DNA from: Diatrype stigma
Taxonomy: Eukaryota; Ascomycota; Sordariomycetes; Xylariales; Diatrypaceae
Length of the DNA stretch: 61,778 nucleotides
Direction: 5' to 3'
Assembly (NCBI GenBank): GCA_022225965.2
Contig: JAKJXP020000165.1
Span: 1-61,778, forward strand
Shown here: positions 45,050 through 58,320 of the stretch, in pieces
How positions within the stretch are numbered: position 1 is the stretch's first letter
Layout of the letters: each line of letters begins with the position of its first letter
Position numbers and translations under genes: made by a program
Notes under the pieces: model-generated
The model's input: only the letters and a program-made list of their open reading frames with translations
The model's database searches: none
What the model was told of the DNA's origin: nothing

Positions 45050-45455
45050 GTAAAAAGTCGAATAAAAATAGGCCAAAGGCTAAAATTAAAAAGCTGGCTA
45101 TTAAGAATTTAAAAATTAATAAGCTAATTATTAAAAAGCCAAAAACTAATAAACCAAAAATTAATAAGTTACCTATTAAAGAACTACCTGTTAAAAAGCT
45201 ACTTATTAAGAAGCCAGCTATTAAGGAGCCAATTAAAGAAAAACTAGCTAAAAAAAAGCCGGCTATTAAAAAGCCAAAAATTAAGAAGCCAATTAGAAAG
45301 AAGCTAATTGGAAAGGAGCCGGCTGGATAAGAGCTGGCTGGAAAGGAACTGGCTGGAAAGAAGCTGGCTAGAAAGGAGCTGGTTAGAAAGAAGCTAGCTA
45401 AAAAGGAGCTGGCTAAAAAAGAACTGGCTGGAAAAAAGCTAATTAGAAAGGATTA
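45050..45455 (+). repeat. 15-bp minisatellite (Lys-rich reading)
   Basis: Head-to-tail units of GAGCTGGCTGGAAAG and RIP-diverged forms such as AAGCCAGCTATTAAG. Best kept at 45317-45450. One frame stays open for 96 codons with a KKPAI/KKLIG pentapeptide theme, a consequence of unit length 15. Confidence 0.75.
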
Positions 45456-45784
45456 AACTAAAGAAAACCAGGAAATTAAAAAACCGCATATTTAAAGGCA
45501 ATACGAAAAAGATTATTTATTGCGATATAAAAATAAAATGCTTATATAATAAAATAAAATTAATATTAATTCGAAATAAAAACATAAATATATATACGTT
45601 TTATAAAATATAATTGCAATAAAAAAAACATTTTTAAATAAAAATATGCAAATATCGTTTATAAATAAATTAATTTAATAGCTAAAATTATTAATAAATA
45701 TAACAAACCTTAAAATTCGTAAAATGATTTATATTAATAAAATTCGAAAGAATTATATATAAGCCGCGAATAGATTTCGAAAAA

Positions 45785-46140
45785 CCTATAATGCGTTATA
45801 TTATAACGAAAAGGCTGCGTATAAAACTTAAAAAAATTATGCATAGGTTGCGCATAAAATTCGAAAAGGCCGTAACGCATTACGAATAGGTCGCATATAA
45901 AATTCGAAAAAACCGTAATGCATTACGGATAAATTGCGGATAAAAATAAAAAGATCGTAATGTATTACGGATAAATTGCGGGTAAAAATAAAAAGATCGT
46001 AATGCATTACGGATAAATTACGAATAAAAATGAAAAGGTCGTAATGTATTACGGATGGATTGCGGGTAAAAATGAAAAGGTTATAATGCATTACGGATGA
46101 ATTATAAATGGATTACGGATGGAAATAAAGAAATCGTAAT
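45785..46140. repeat. 42-bp tandem repeat, about 8 copies, each with a 12-bp palindrome
   Basis: The unit begins GGATAAATTGCGGGTAAAAA and ends in GTAATGCATTAC, a perfect palindrome present or nearly so in each unit. Spacing is regular (42 bp). The minus frame reads a 14-residue repeat, which is an artefact of unit length. Confidence 0.8.
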
Positions 46141-46429
46141 ATACCGCGGATGGATTATAAAGAAAAATAAAAAGATTTCTAAAAAAAGCTGGAATGGTTT
46201 AGTGGTATAATAAAATATACGAACAGGTTAAGGCAAGTTATGAAAAAGTTATAAGCAGATTAAAGCAAATCGAAACAGATTACGGATAAGCTAAAGCAAA
46301 CTTAAATAAAATCCGGAAATGTAATGATATTATTGGCCGTATATATAAAATAAATGGGTTTTGTTATTATTTATATATAATACTTATAAAAGATAGAAAT
46401 TAATTAGTTAATAAAACGGAACTAATTGG

Positions 46430-46565
46430 CTCGACTAATCGCTAAAGCGAACGCAACGGGTCCGACTAATTGCAAGCGAAAACGCTCGAGGTATTTCCCA
46501 AGCCTGAATTTCTGGACATAATTTCCGTATTATATCACCTTTACAAAATAACCTCCGGTTAGGAT
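46430..46565 (+). repeat. Copy of the 393-bp-unit terminal segment
   Basis: Matches 1165-1300, including GGTATTTCCCAAGCCTGAAT and the end ATAACCTCCGGTTAGG. The 5' half carries many G-to-A and C-to-T type changes, whereas the 3' end is nearly unchanged. Confidence 0.75.
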
Positions 46566-47099
46566 AATTAAAACGTATATTATCGATTTATACATAAATC
46601 CAGTTTTATTTCGTAATAATATATATTTAAAAGTCGCATTACGTATATCTTAATTAGTTTTAAATTTAATTATATATTATATAATAAGTTATAATAATAC
46701 GTATATATATAGTAAGAAATAAAAAAGCATAGCTATAATTAAAACCGAAATATCGAAACGATAAAAATATAAAGCTTTAATATTATCAAAAAAACTGGCA
46801 TAATATAATAAAAGCCGAAAAAAAGAAAACAAAAAAGAATACGTACATAATTCATTATACGAACTAAAATAATATAAAAATACTTTCTAATTATAATTTA
46901 AATCATTATAACGAACACTTTATTATTATTATTATTATTATTTACATTTTCCTTTATTTCTGCTATTATTTCGATACGACATTTTATTTCTTTATATTGC
47001 ATTAATTCATTTCGTATTATTTTTAAAACCATTGCTATTATTCGAATCCTTTGCGTTATTAATTATATTAATTTTACATTGCCAATTACATTATAAGGA

Positions 47100-48480
47100 T
47101 TATTTAATTAGCTTTATTAGGTTTTTCCATATTTATCATATTATTTATTACATTACGTTATTAGCCTTTTCTTAGCAATTCTTTCATTATGGCCACTTTT
47201 TTTACTTCTTTCCGGGCACGTCCTTTAAAAGCCAACTCCGGATTAAACGTTATTATATTAGCTGCTATTTAAAGCATCGAATTCTTTATTCGAAACGTTT
47301 AATTCCTTAATTTCGGCAATTTAGCTATAACCTTAATTATAAGAATTCTTTTTCCTAATAATTTATTCGACTGGCCGGTATTAATGGATTATTTTTATAA
47401 GTCAAAAATAATAATTAACGCTATATGGTTCGAAATAAAAGCAAGTCAAAATGGATATTCGCATAATTTAATTCTGCAAGTTTAAGGCTTTTATTTTCCT
47501 TAAGCTATTTATATACGCAATTCTTTTAAAAAGAATGGCTATTATATCATTATGCAATGCCACCTAAAAAAAATAATTCGGTAAGTATAATTTATATATT
47601 AGCATTATTATAAACATAATATTAACGCTTTTTAATTAAGCTTCTTATTTTATCTCTTATATTTTCGAACGTTCCTTTCGTTAAAGCACTTATTTCTTAT
47701 AATTTCTTTAACATAATACGGTTATATCCCAATTGCCGTAAATTCCGATTAAAGAATATTATTAAGTCCTTATTAAATAAAAGAATATTTATTAAATTAA
47801 GGTTTTTCTTTAATAAATCGAAAAAGGCCTCGGGCGTTTTTATAAACAAAAGGAGTTATATATTTTTCATTTTCGTTTTCGTTATTAATCTTTAACGCAA
47901 GAAATATTTTTTTTGCGTAAATAGCAATGGAAACTTTAAATTAAAGAATAACCAGGGATTATATAAATGAAACATAATTTTTGGTTAACTTAAAAACGAA
48001 TTCATCGAATTTACGGAACTTAAACCTTTAAGTGCTTTAATATACGCCCCGATTTATTTCGTATCCGCTAATATTTCTTTAATTCTTATTAATTTATTTA
48101 GGCCGGCTATTACGTATAACCGTTAAAACGTCGCCTTTTCGTTATCTTATGATTATGCTGCCAAAATTTAACGCAAATTACGTATAGCCGCATTTTCCAT
48201 TAATAAACAAGCTTATTCGAATCTTAACGGATTATAAGTAACGTTTTCCGTACTTATTTTCTTTAAGCCTATTAATATTCCTAGCATATAGGATGTTTTA
48301 TTTAATTAGGCTTTTTTAGTTATTAAAATAGCATTACTTAATAAATAATTATAAATTCCGAATAACGATAATAACATATCACTAAACTTACGAAAACGAA
48401 ACTCGATTAAAGCTACGGATTCGGATAATACCGAATAAAATTCGTTTATTAAGCGTCCAAATAATAAGGGACAAATTGGT
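47100..48480 (-). pseudogene. Decayed protein gene with glutamine-type RIP stops, family unknown
   Basis: One minus-strand frame stays coherent over most of 48480-47650 and, after a possible intron near 47590-47560, on to about 47110. Nearly every stop is TAA/TAG where Gln is plausible. Readable pieces include LINEFYSVLSESVALIEFRF, NVTYNPLRFE, LRQLGYNRIMLKKL and EFDALNSS, and the C-terminus becomes basic (TCPERSKKSGHNERIAKKR). It is probably an element-borne protein of 400-450 residues. I do not recognise the family, and RIP has biased its composition. Confidence 0.5.
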
Positions 48481-49939
48481 AAATTTTACGAGCATTCTTT
48501 TTTTTTACGTTTTAAGTTAATTTATTAAACGATAAAAAGGTTATTCCGACTTTTAAGAACAAGCTGGCTAAAAAAGGTACAAAAAAACAACGGCATTAAA
48601 TAATTTCATTAATATGGAATTAATATAATAAATATAAAGGCAAATTGAAATAATATACATGGGATTTGGGTTTTTTTTAATATTTCAAGTGCTTTTTTTA
48701 TAAAAAAAAGCACTTTTTTTAGTAATATATTAATAAATAATCGTTATATTCTTACCGGTACTATAAAATTAAACCCGTAAACCTTAATATTTTTTCGAAA
48801 TAAAAATATAATATTAAACTTAAGGCTTATTTTTATTATGCTTTCTGGTTGCATTTTAAAATAAGGCGAATATTCCGAAATAAGTTTTATTATGGCTTTA
48901 TTTATATTAATCGTTTAAATAAATATAAGAAAAATAAATATTTACGAAATACTTAGTAAAACGAATATTTTAAACCATTGCTATTATAATAACAATTAAT
49001 ACAAGCTTTTCGTAAAGAATTAAATTTTGAAATAATATGATTTATACGTATATAACGATTCCAGGATTTTTTTTCCATAATACATTATATATATCGGAAA
49101 TTGGCCATTTATTTTATGCTTAATACTTAAATTAAAATAGCCTTAATATTGTTTTTTCGGCGCAGGTTAAAAGATCGTCGCTATGTTAAAATACGTAGGT
49201 TATTTTTTAATTCGTTACAAGCAAACAAATAAAATAAATAGCTTAAATATAATTCCGTAAATCGACCAAATTAATAACGATTAATGTTTATATATTTTAA
49301 ATATATAACTTTTTATGCGCAAATATAATCAATAAGAAATAATAAAGTTTAAAAAATTAACTATAACGGCAAAGGAATTAATAATATAGGTATACGAAAT
49401 TAAGAAAATATATAAATTAATAAAAATGGCGATACATTTATTTAAATATTAATTACATTATATAAAGCTTTTTAAATATAAGTAATAAATGAATTGCACG
49501 TAATAACATAATTAAAAAGAAAATATTAAATTTTAACTTTTAAGTATGAAATAAAAAAAAAAGTTTATCGTTAAGAACTTTAAATCCAAAATAAATATAA
49601 AACTTAATTATGATATATAAATAATGATGTCTTAAAATAAGATAATAAGGTAAAAATAACAAAAAAAAAATATCTTAATTTATTATGTATAAAGAAAGTT
49701 TTTTATAAGTTTATATATATATCGAATATATTATTATAAGGAAAATGTAATTATTAAAACATTTTATTTTATTATATACATATATGTATTATAAAATCAT
49801 ATATAAATTAAAAGCATATATTATTTAAATATATTAAATATATAATAATTATTTTAATATTAATAAAGAATTATATAAAAGCATATTATTATGCATAAAA
49901 TAAAAAATATATATCATAAATTCATATTTTCATTACGAA

Positions 49940-51540
49940 TTTATTTTAAAACCATAAATGCTATTATTATTCTTTGCTTTTTTATAAAAATAATGTTATT
50001 GCATATTTAATTTATTTAATTCCTTTTTAACGTTATTTAAAAACCGCGTAAAATTTTTTAATAATCGTTATTTAAAACTACGATATATGGATTTCATAAT
50101 GCGATCTAATAAACATAACCGGATTAAAAAAAAAAGCAAATAAGACCGCCGTAATAAAAACATTCTTAGCCTTTATTATAAAAAACGCAATTAATACATA
50201 TATTTTTATAAAATCCATAAACCGACCGACAAAAATAAAATAATTATATACCAATAATTTATATTATGGTTTTATAATAATTACAAAATTCGTCGTATTT
50301 ACGATTAATTATTTTATTTCGTTAAATTAAATATGCATTCAATTTGTCGCTATCGATATAAAAATCGTTATCCCATAAAAAAACAATCGTAACATATAAT
50401 ACGTTTCGTATTTATTAACGATATATTCCGCGTTTATTTTCGTAATTAAGATAATACTAAAAAGTTTCAAAATATAAAGGAACATATTATAATAGGAATT
50501 TGTTAAATTATAATTTTGGAATATCGGGTTATAATTTTAAAATATCCGGCGGCATAATTAAAAATAAAGCAAAGTTAATAATCGAAAAAAAATGTTTTAT
50601 CGTATTATTATTATAATCCTATAAATATTAAATTAATAATTAATTATTTAAAATTATAAATATATATACGTACGTCCGTAAATAACGTAAAAGGGCTTAT
50701 TAAAATATTAAAATGCTTTTGCATTTTAATTAATAAAAATAAATTATTTATAAATACTATATTAATATTAATTTATGGTTATTATATTAATTAAAACATA
50801 ATTAATTGAAATATAATTAAAAATATAATAAAATATTTTATCCAGCAATATTAATATTACCATTTTCTTGCATTTTCCAAATATAAGCAATATAACTTTA
50901 TATAGCTATATTTAAATATTACCAAATTACTTAAAATATTAAATATAAAATACTTATTAAGTTAATTATTTAATTATTTAATAATAACGATTCTAATATT
51001 TTAATGGCTTAATAATATTTTGCAAATAATTATTATAATAACAATATTAATTAATATTAAATGAAATACATAAAAATAATTATGCAACTTATAATCTTAA
51101 TAACGACGGGAACTAATCGATATACGATGTTATTAAAATATTTACTTAACGACAAAATGCAATAAAGCTATATAAATCGTTATTATATTAAGTATTATTA
51201 ATATAATAAAACATAATAAAGGAATTTTAAAAAACGTATCCATAAATAACGATATTATAATATAAGCAATTAAATAAACCTAATTAACAATATTAAAAAT
51301 GCGTCATAATACTAAATAATAAAATAAAACTTAATAAAACTTAATAATAATAACAATAATAAAAAATAATTAACTAACTTTAAAAATCGTATTTGGATAT
51401 AAAATTTATACGTTAGCCTATTTAAATAATCGTAATTAAATGCTTTAAATAAAAAACTGACGTTTGCTTCGAATTAGCATTCGCTTACGTAACGACATTG
51501 CGCTTAAATATAAGGAATTCTGGAATATTAAAAAAGCCAG
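49940..51540 (-). repeat. Dispersed repeat R, copy 2
   Basis: Same orientation and order as 26750-28290, about 23 kb away. More strongly mutated; the membrane-like frame is destroyed here. Together the pair frames both Helitron relics. Confidence 0.55.
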
Positions 51541-51589
51541 TAAAAAATATTTATATAATAAAGAATTAAAATAATATTAAATCGCGGAT

Positions 51590-51840
51590 ATTTAATCGCA
51601 AATGTATAGTCGTAAAAGTTCGGTCGCAAATATTCGGTCGTAATAAAAAGGCAGCTAAAAAAATGAAAAATAAAAAAATTAAAAACAGCAAAAAATTATA
51701 ACAATAATAGCATATAATAAAAGCAATAAAAATTAAAAATAACAGCAATAATAATAAATAAAAATAACAAAAATAGCAATAAATGCTAATAATAAAAAGG
51801 CGGCAATAAAAAAGCGGCAGCAAAAAAAAAGCTATAGCAG
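51590..51840. repeat. Purine-rich AATAAAA low-complexity tract
   Basis: A-rich sequence with recurring AATAGCAATAA and AAAAATAAAAA. The minus 85-aa frame (F/L/I/Y only) is a composition artefact. A GCAGC-bearing similar tract extends to about 51990. Confidence 0.5.
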
Positions 51841-52269
51841 CAAAAATATAACTGAAACAACGGAAATTATAATGGGAACAGCAAAAAATATGGCTGCAAT
51901 AACAAAAGCCCGAAATTTATAAATAACAGCAGCAGCCAAAAATAATGGCGGCAGCAATAAAAGATTGCGGCATTAATACGTAAAATTAAAGCTAATAATT
52001 GGTAGCAACAAAAAAAACCACAGGAAATAATAAATATGGACTAATAGCTAGCTATTTTAAGCATAAAGCGAACTAGCAGCCAATTGCTTTAAAAGGGCAT
52101 AATCCGTTATTTTAAAAAAGCACGGGCCGCTATACGCATATTAAGTTACTTTCTTATTTAAAATAGCCGACTCCACTTAACTCCCATAAAAAAAAAAGCG
52201 ACACAATAACCCTTCGTTTCATTACGGTATAAGCAAGCTTATAACCTACGTTAATACTTGGGAATTTAA

Positions 52270-55200
52270 ACAAATGAAATATTAAAAGGCGGTTATTTAG
52301 GTATGAATAATACCATTAAGGCATTAGCTACGTAATATAGCCCCTTAAACGTCTTCGAAAAACGAAGCCGTTTTTAATACCCTTTTTATATTAAATCTAA
52401 AAATTAATTAATATTATTTCATTTAAATATATAATACTTTTCGAAATATAAGAATTTTTGATTTATTATTTTATGTCGTTACGGTATATCGCATCGAAAT
52501 AAAGGTTATGATTAATTAACGATTATTTATATAATCGTTTTAGTTTTATTAATATAAATTCAATTTTATTTGCCATACGAATTGCTTATGTTTTTCCGCT
52601 TAAAGGGCTTTCGTAAGGCCGTTCGTAATTATATCGTTTATTTCGATATAAAGCAATCGAAAAAAATTCTTTTCGATTTTATCGATAATTCATTTATATT
52701 GGGCATTTATGTATTGCGTTTTTATTATATTTAACGGATTTAACGTTATTGTTATTGCATTTTTCGAATCCGTAAATATAATAAAGAGCTTTTATTAAAA
52801 ATATTTTAATTCGGTTAATATAAAGTTAATTTAAATATTATTTATTTTAATAAAAATAAGGTTAATAAATTCCGTTTTAATATTATTAAGTATAATCATC
52901 GATTATTTTTTCGTTTTTTAATATATTGGTTTTTCGATAAATAGGATTATATAAGCGCCGATAAAAAAACGAAATCTTAAATTATCGTAAAAAGTAGCGT
53001 TAACGAAAATCCTTATTATTAAATCCGTAACTTTATAATTATTTCTTAAAATTATTTCGAATTTAATTGTTATATTAAAATAACGCCAAAAATAATTTAA
53101 TAGGTTTTAATAAACTTTTTTCGATTTCGAATTCGATTTGTATAATTTGCTTATTATAAAGAAAATATTTAAACGGCTATTTATTAAAAGATAATTAAAT
53201 AAATCCGTTTTTTTAATATATTGCCGTTATTTAAATAAATTTTTTTTTAAATAACGGAAATTATTAATTCGGGCCGTTAAAAAATTTTAATTATTTTTTT
53301 TAATTGTTTTTTGTATTTATTAATTATTTTTTAAATGTAATTTTTTTAAATAAAAAAAACTTTCCGTAAGCGCTTATTACGTTTAACAACGTATTCGAAA
53401 AATTTCGTAATTTCTTTTAAATCCTTTAATTAAAAAAACGTTTATAATTTATTTTGAATTCGATAATATTTGGCAATTGTTTTGCTTATAACGAAAATAT
53501 CGTTAATATATATTAAAAAAAGCTTTTTTATTATTTCGTATTTAAATAAATATAGGTTTTATATTATCGGCTTGAATTCGATTTTCTTTAGGATTTTCGT
53601 AAAGGTATGGTATTATTAAATAAAGGCTTTTTATAAGCCGTATAACGTTTGCTTAAATTTTTAGACCTTATTTGTTTCGTTATTATATTTTTTCGATTAA
53701 TAAACGTATATATCGTAACTTTTAAAAAGGGCAATATTAAAAAAAATTGTTTTTATATTATAAGATTAATTTTTTAAATTAAGAATAGCCATAAAAATAA
53801 GAAAAATCCTAATAAATATAGCGTCGGTAATAGCCGAATATATATTTTATATTACGTAATCGTTCTTTATTTCGAAATTCCCGTAAATTATTAATCGGAT
53901 TCGGTTTCGAATTTATTTATTATTAGCGTTAAATCGTTAATTCGTTATTTATTTCGATGATAAGGCCTTAATTCCAAAGGAAAAGGGAATTAGGTTAAAT
54001 ATATTTTTTTTTTATTAAATTGTTATATTATATTTTAAAGGCCGGTTATTTTTGCTTTTAAAAAATAGGATTTTTTTTTTGTTTTTTTTATTATTTGGAC
54101 GAATTTCGGTGCTATTATTTTTTTTATTTTTAATATAAATAAGGCGTATTTTATTAATGTCCGGATAAATTTATTACGGGTTTTATAAAAAAACTTTTCC
54201 TTTATTTATATAAAAGACGAATAAAGTATTAATAAAAAAGGCTTCGGCGATATCGATTTAAAATGCGTATCGGAAAAGGTTTTGTAATTTATTTTTTTAT
54301 TTTTATTACGGACAAACCTTTAAATAATGGGTTTTTTTTATAAATCATTTATCGTAATCGAATCCAAAGCGGGATTTACTGCTTTATTATTAAAAAGATT
54401 TTTTTTTTTTGGTTTTTAATTATTTTTTTAAAATATTTTTTTTTCGGAATTATCGAATTCTTTTTATTCTTAAGCTTAAAAGAATTATTCGGTATAACCG
54501 GAAGTATAATTTTCGTTATCTTAATGTTTTTTATTTTAAATATAATTATTATTTTATTTTTATTAATTTTTTTCTATTTTATTATTTTTTTTAGTAATTG
54601 TTATTTTAAAATGGGAAATTCGAGCGGCAAATAAAGCTGTTTGCCGTTTGTTTTATGTTCGGAATCGTTTTCGTTATGTTTCTTTAAAAAGGTTTTAACG
54701 CGTTATTAAAAAGTTATAATTTTCGTTTCGATATGTTTTCGTTTTATAATAAAAATTTCCGTTACGTTTAAGTTATATTGTATTATCGTTTTCGGTTAGG
54801 GTATTTCGTTTTCGGGTTCCGGGTTAGCGAATTTAATAACGTATTATATGGTTTTATTAGCATTAGCCCCTTTATTTAGTATCCTTTTAATAAAGTATAT
54901 ATCGCGGATATAAATAATAATATGTTTATTCGAAACGTAAACCTTATAAATCCTTGCTTTAATATTGACGTATCCGATTAAATATGCTTTAAAGGTTCGT
55001 AAAGTTATTTTATAACTTTATATAACCTTTTTATTATATATATAACCGAAGGATTTTTAAGTTTTAAAGGTAAATAAGTCGTTAAGTTTTTTTTATATGG
55101 AAATATCCAGGTTTCGAATTAATTTGGCTTAAAGGCATTTATTATTTTTATTATAATAAGATAAAAGCATGTTTATTAGTTTTATAATATATTTTTCGGC

Positions 55201-58200
55201 ATACGGCTATAAAAAATGGAATAATCCGGCTTAATTTATTGCCGAACGAAAAGGAATAATAATAAGTTTTATTTCATTTTTTTTATATGCGTTTTATTCC
55301 GGTATATAAGGGATTATTTTCTGTTATTATATATTCCTTTAATTTAAGAATTCGTTTATGTTATTATTGGTACCGATAAATTCCCATTTTTTATCGGATT
55401 GAAAAATTTAAATTTTATATACGCCTTAACGTTTAGTTTCGATTATTTATTTTTAAATTAGGTAATGGATTTCTTTTTTACGGGTAAATTTAATTTATTT
55501 AAAATCGGTATATTTATTAATTAATATAACGGAATATTTATATTTTATAATATTTATCGGTTTTATTTTATATATATCGAAATATATAATTTATAAAGGG
55601 CAAATTATAAAAATAATTTGTTTTTTATTTATTTGCCGTTATGCTTTTGTTTGTAAGTATATTTTATAAGTTATATTTTTCGGTATCGGAAATATAAGCT
55701 TTCGGATAATATATGCCTTTTATATGCGTTCGTAATTGGCATGTATAAATTTTTTATGTATTTAATGAAAATTAATCGTTATAAAGGATGTTATTTATAT
55801 AAATAAAGGGTTAAAAACGGAAATCATTGGAATAATCTTAATGTTATGCATTTATTATATATTAATAAATTTATTGCCGGTTTTTTTATTAATTAAACGG
55901 TTTTCGTAATTATTAAAAATAATGCCGTTATTTCGGAAAATTCCCGAATTTATTAAATTATAAGGCGCGGTTGGGAAATATTGGGCATTATTATGGGTCA
56001 TTTTAATAATATCCTTTATATTAATATAAACTTAATAATTTATAACGCTTATATTAACGCATTTGGTATCGCCGCTGTTTAACGATGTTATTAATTCGGG
56101 TTTATCGAACGGTTTGTATAATATAAATTATTTAAAATCGTTAAAAATATGTTTATTAATTTTCGAATCGTTTATAAATGTATTACGGATAAATTATAAT
56201 ACCGTAATATTTAAGTCCGTTTTTATATTTAATATTCCTTTTAACGGTATATTCGAAAAAAAAGTAATTCCGACTGCTACTCGATTTTTTATTTATTTTT
56301 GCCGACGTTTAAAATAAAATATCTAGTACTTTTCCGGATTATCTGAATAATGTCCGTTATAATTTAAATAATAAAGATAATATTTCATTTCTTTATACGT
56401 AAGGCATAATTTGTTTTGTCTTTATCGATATTTACGAATAAATTGGAAGCTTTTTGGAATAATGTTATTATTGCTTATTATTTCTATAACTTTATTCGTT
56501 GTAATTAAAAACATAAACTTAATATTAATAAATTCGAAAGCCGTTAATTGATAAATTTTTTTTTGAAATTCCTTTTACTTTAATTCGTTATAAAGGATTT
56601 TTTATTCGATTATGCGATATTATTCGAAATATCGGCTTTTAATTTTTAACATTAAAAGAAATAATTAAAAGTTTTCGAATTACTTTATTTCGAATTATTC
56701 CAATTTTTTCGTTCGTTATACGAATAGAACGTTAAAGTTTTTTAGGATTATGTTAGCCTTTAAGGTTATATTTATTTATTAAATAGCTAAAGTGCATTTG
56801 TTAAATTTCGAGGTTATTAATATTAACCTACAAATAAATATAAAAATTTCGAATGGGTTCTTTATTTTCTTTTAATCGTAACTTATATTTTTTAATTTCG
56901 GCATTATTTGCCATATAAAAGACGTTAATAAAGTACGTATATAAATACGTTACTTTTTTTAGAAAAAAATTGCCAAAAAGGTATTTTTATTTTCCAATTT
57001 GGAGATATTCGTATAATAAAAATGTTTAAAGCCGTAATATTCGGCATTATTTAGAACGGATTTTTTTCAGTTTCGGAAGCTTTTCTTATTCTTAAAACGA
57101 AATACCTTCGGAAAGGTAATAATAAAATTATTATTTATCGTAAAACTTAATAGCAATTAAAAAACGATAAAGCTTTCGTTAATAACAATTAAAATAAAAT
57201 TCGACTTAATAAAAAATCAAAATGCGGCAAAGCTTTTATTAATAAGCAATTAAAATAATAATCGGCCCGGCAAAAACCGGAAAACGGCAATACCTTATTA
57301 TAGCAAAACATTAAACGGCAAAGGATTTATATTTCTTAAGCTAATTTTTTTAATTTTTAATATTAATTCTTTTTAATTAATCTTTTTATTTATTTTTTGG
57401 CGTTAATTATTATATAGTAATAATTTATTTCGACGCGGTAAAAAATGTCAAATAAGCTTCGGTATTTACTTAAAAAAAGAAAGGCTAAATTTATTAATTT
57501 TATATTATGCGGTTTTATTTATTTGCAAATAATAAAAACGGCTTATAAAAATTATTACTAATAGCTTATTATTTTTAAGTTCGTAAAACAAACTTACGAA
57601 TAAAGTATATTTTAATATGGATTAATTAAATTATTAAATTATAAAAATCCTAAAAATAAGTATTTAATTAATACTGCTTAATCGAGAATATTCTTCTTAA
57701 TATAGGTCGTATATAATTAATACGATTTTGTTATAAAATTTGCTGTATTAAATGATATTCCAATTAATACGAATATTCGTATTTAGGTATATATAATACC
57801 CGAATTTTAAATTATAAAACTCGTTTAAATCTAACGAAAATATAATGTATCGATTCATATCTTCGTAAAAAATCTATATATAAGATTAAATAATCGAATA
57901 TTTAATTATTCGTATTATTTTTCGATTATAATCGATTTAAAAAACGATGGCTTCGTTTTTAAAAATTATAGGCGTATTCGTATTTAATGCAATAATTTCG
58001 TCTTTTAAAGAAATATAATTGCTTTTTAATAAATTAAATTAATAAAGAAAGATTCGAATCGTTATAAATAAACGAAAACGTATAAGGGATTTATAACCTA
58101 TTATAGGTATAAAGTAAAAAGCAGTTATAGGAAAGAAATTAATAATATAGATTTAAAGGAATCTAAGCAGATGAAGTGCTAAAAGGCGGTTGCTTAGGTA

Positions 58201-58233
58201 TGGGTAGTGCCATTAGGGCACTAGCTACGCAAC
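52270..58233 (-). mobile_element. Ty1/copia LTR retrotransposon relic, RIP-destroyed
   Basis: Minus-strand pol fragments appear in copia order: integrase, then RT, then RNase H. At 55620-55140 integrase core pieces include FQSDKKWEFIGT and a PYIPE(Q)NA-like segment. At about 53511-53497 the RT box reads YINDIFVISKT for YVDD, with RIP-type Val to Ile and Asp to Asn. The following LKDLKEITKFFEYVVKR is typical of copia. At about 52645-52585 NGLTKAL(Q)AEKHK ends RNase H. Candidate LTR pieces lie at both ends in the same orientation: 58166-58233 starts (minus strand) TGTTGCGTAGCTAGTGCC, and 52270-52337 is its RIP-altered match. The implied length of about 6 kb is normal. A gag region would be at 56-58 kb but is unreadable. 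Confidence 0.82.
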
Positions 58234-58320
58234 AATGAGTTCCTCCTTTAATTCATTAATTATTAGAAACTATATCCATATCACCATTGCTAATGTGCCT
58301 CCAGCTCTTGTTGAAACTCC

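Larger units (their letters stand above)
26300..58165. repeat. Large RIP-degraded AT-rich block of nested transposons
   Basis: About 32 kb of AT-dominated DNA. TA-rich words are abundant and CA/TG words are scarce, while CG survives (tcg, acg, cgt are everywhere), which points to CpA-targeted RIP rather than CpG deamination. Decayed reading frames in it are interrupted chiefly by TAA/TAG at positions where glutamine fits. The edges are abrupt, within about 150 bp on either side. Segment AAGAAATTAATAATATAGAT occurs just inside both edges (26391-26410 and about 58134-58153) in direct orientation. Recognised contents are listed separately. Stretches 36660-39700, 43600-45000, 48500-49900 and 51840-52270 hold nothing I can assign. 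Confidence 0.85.

Noticed and set aside
45040..45330. Lysine-rich 96-aa protein resembling a histone H1 tail
   Set aside because: It is a 15-bp minisatellite read in frame inside RIP DNA; no start context or homologous domain.
56063..56317. 84-aa plus-strand ORF in the copia region
   Set aside because: It overlaps the opposite-strand gag/pre-integrase relic and has AT-bias composition.
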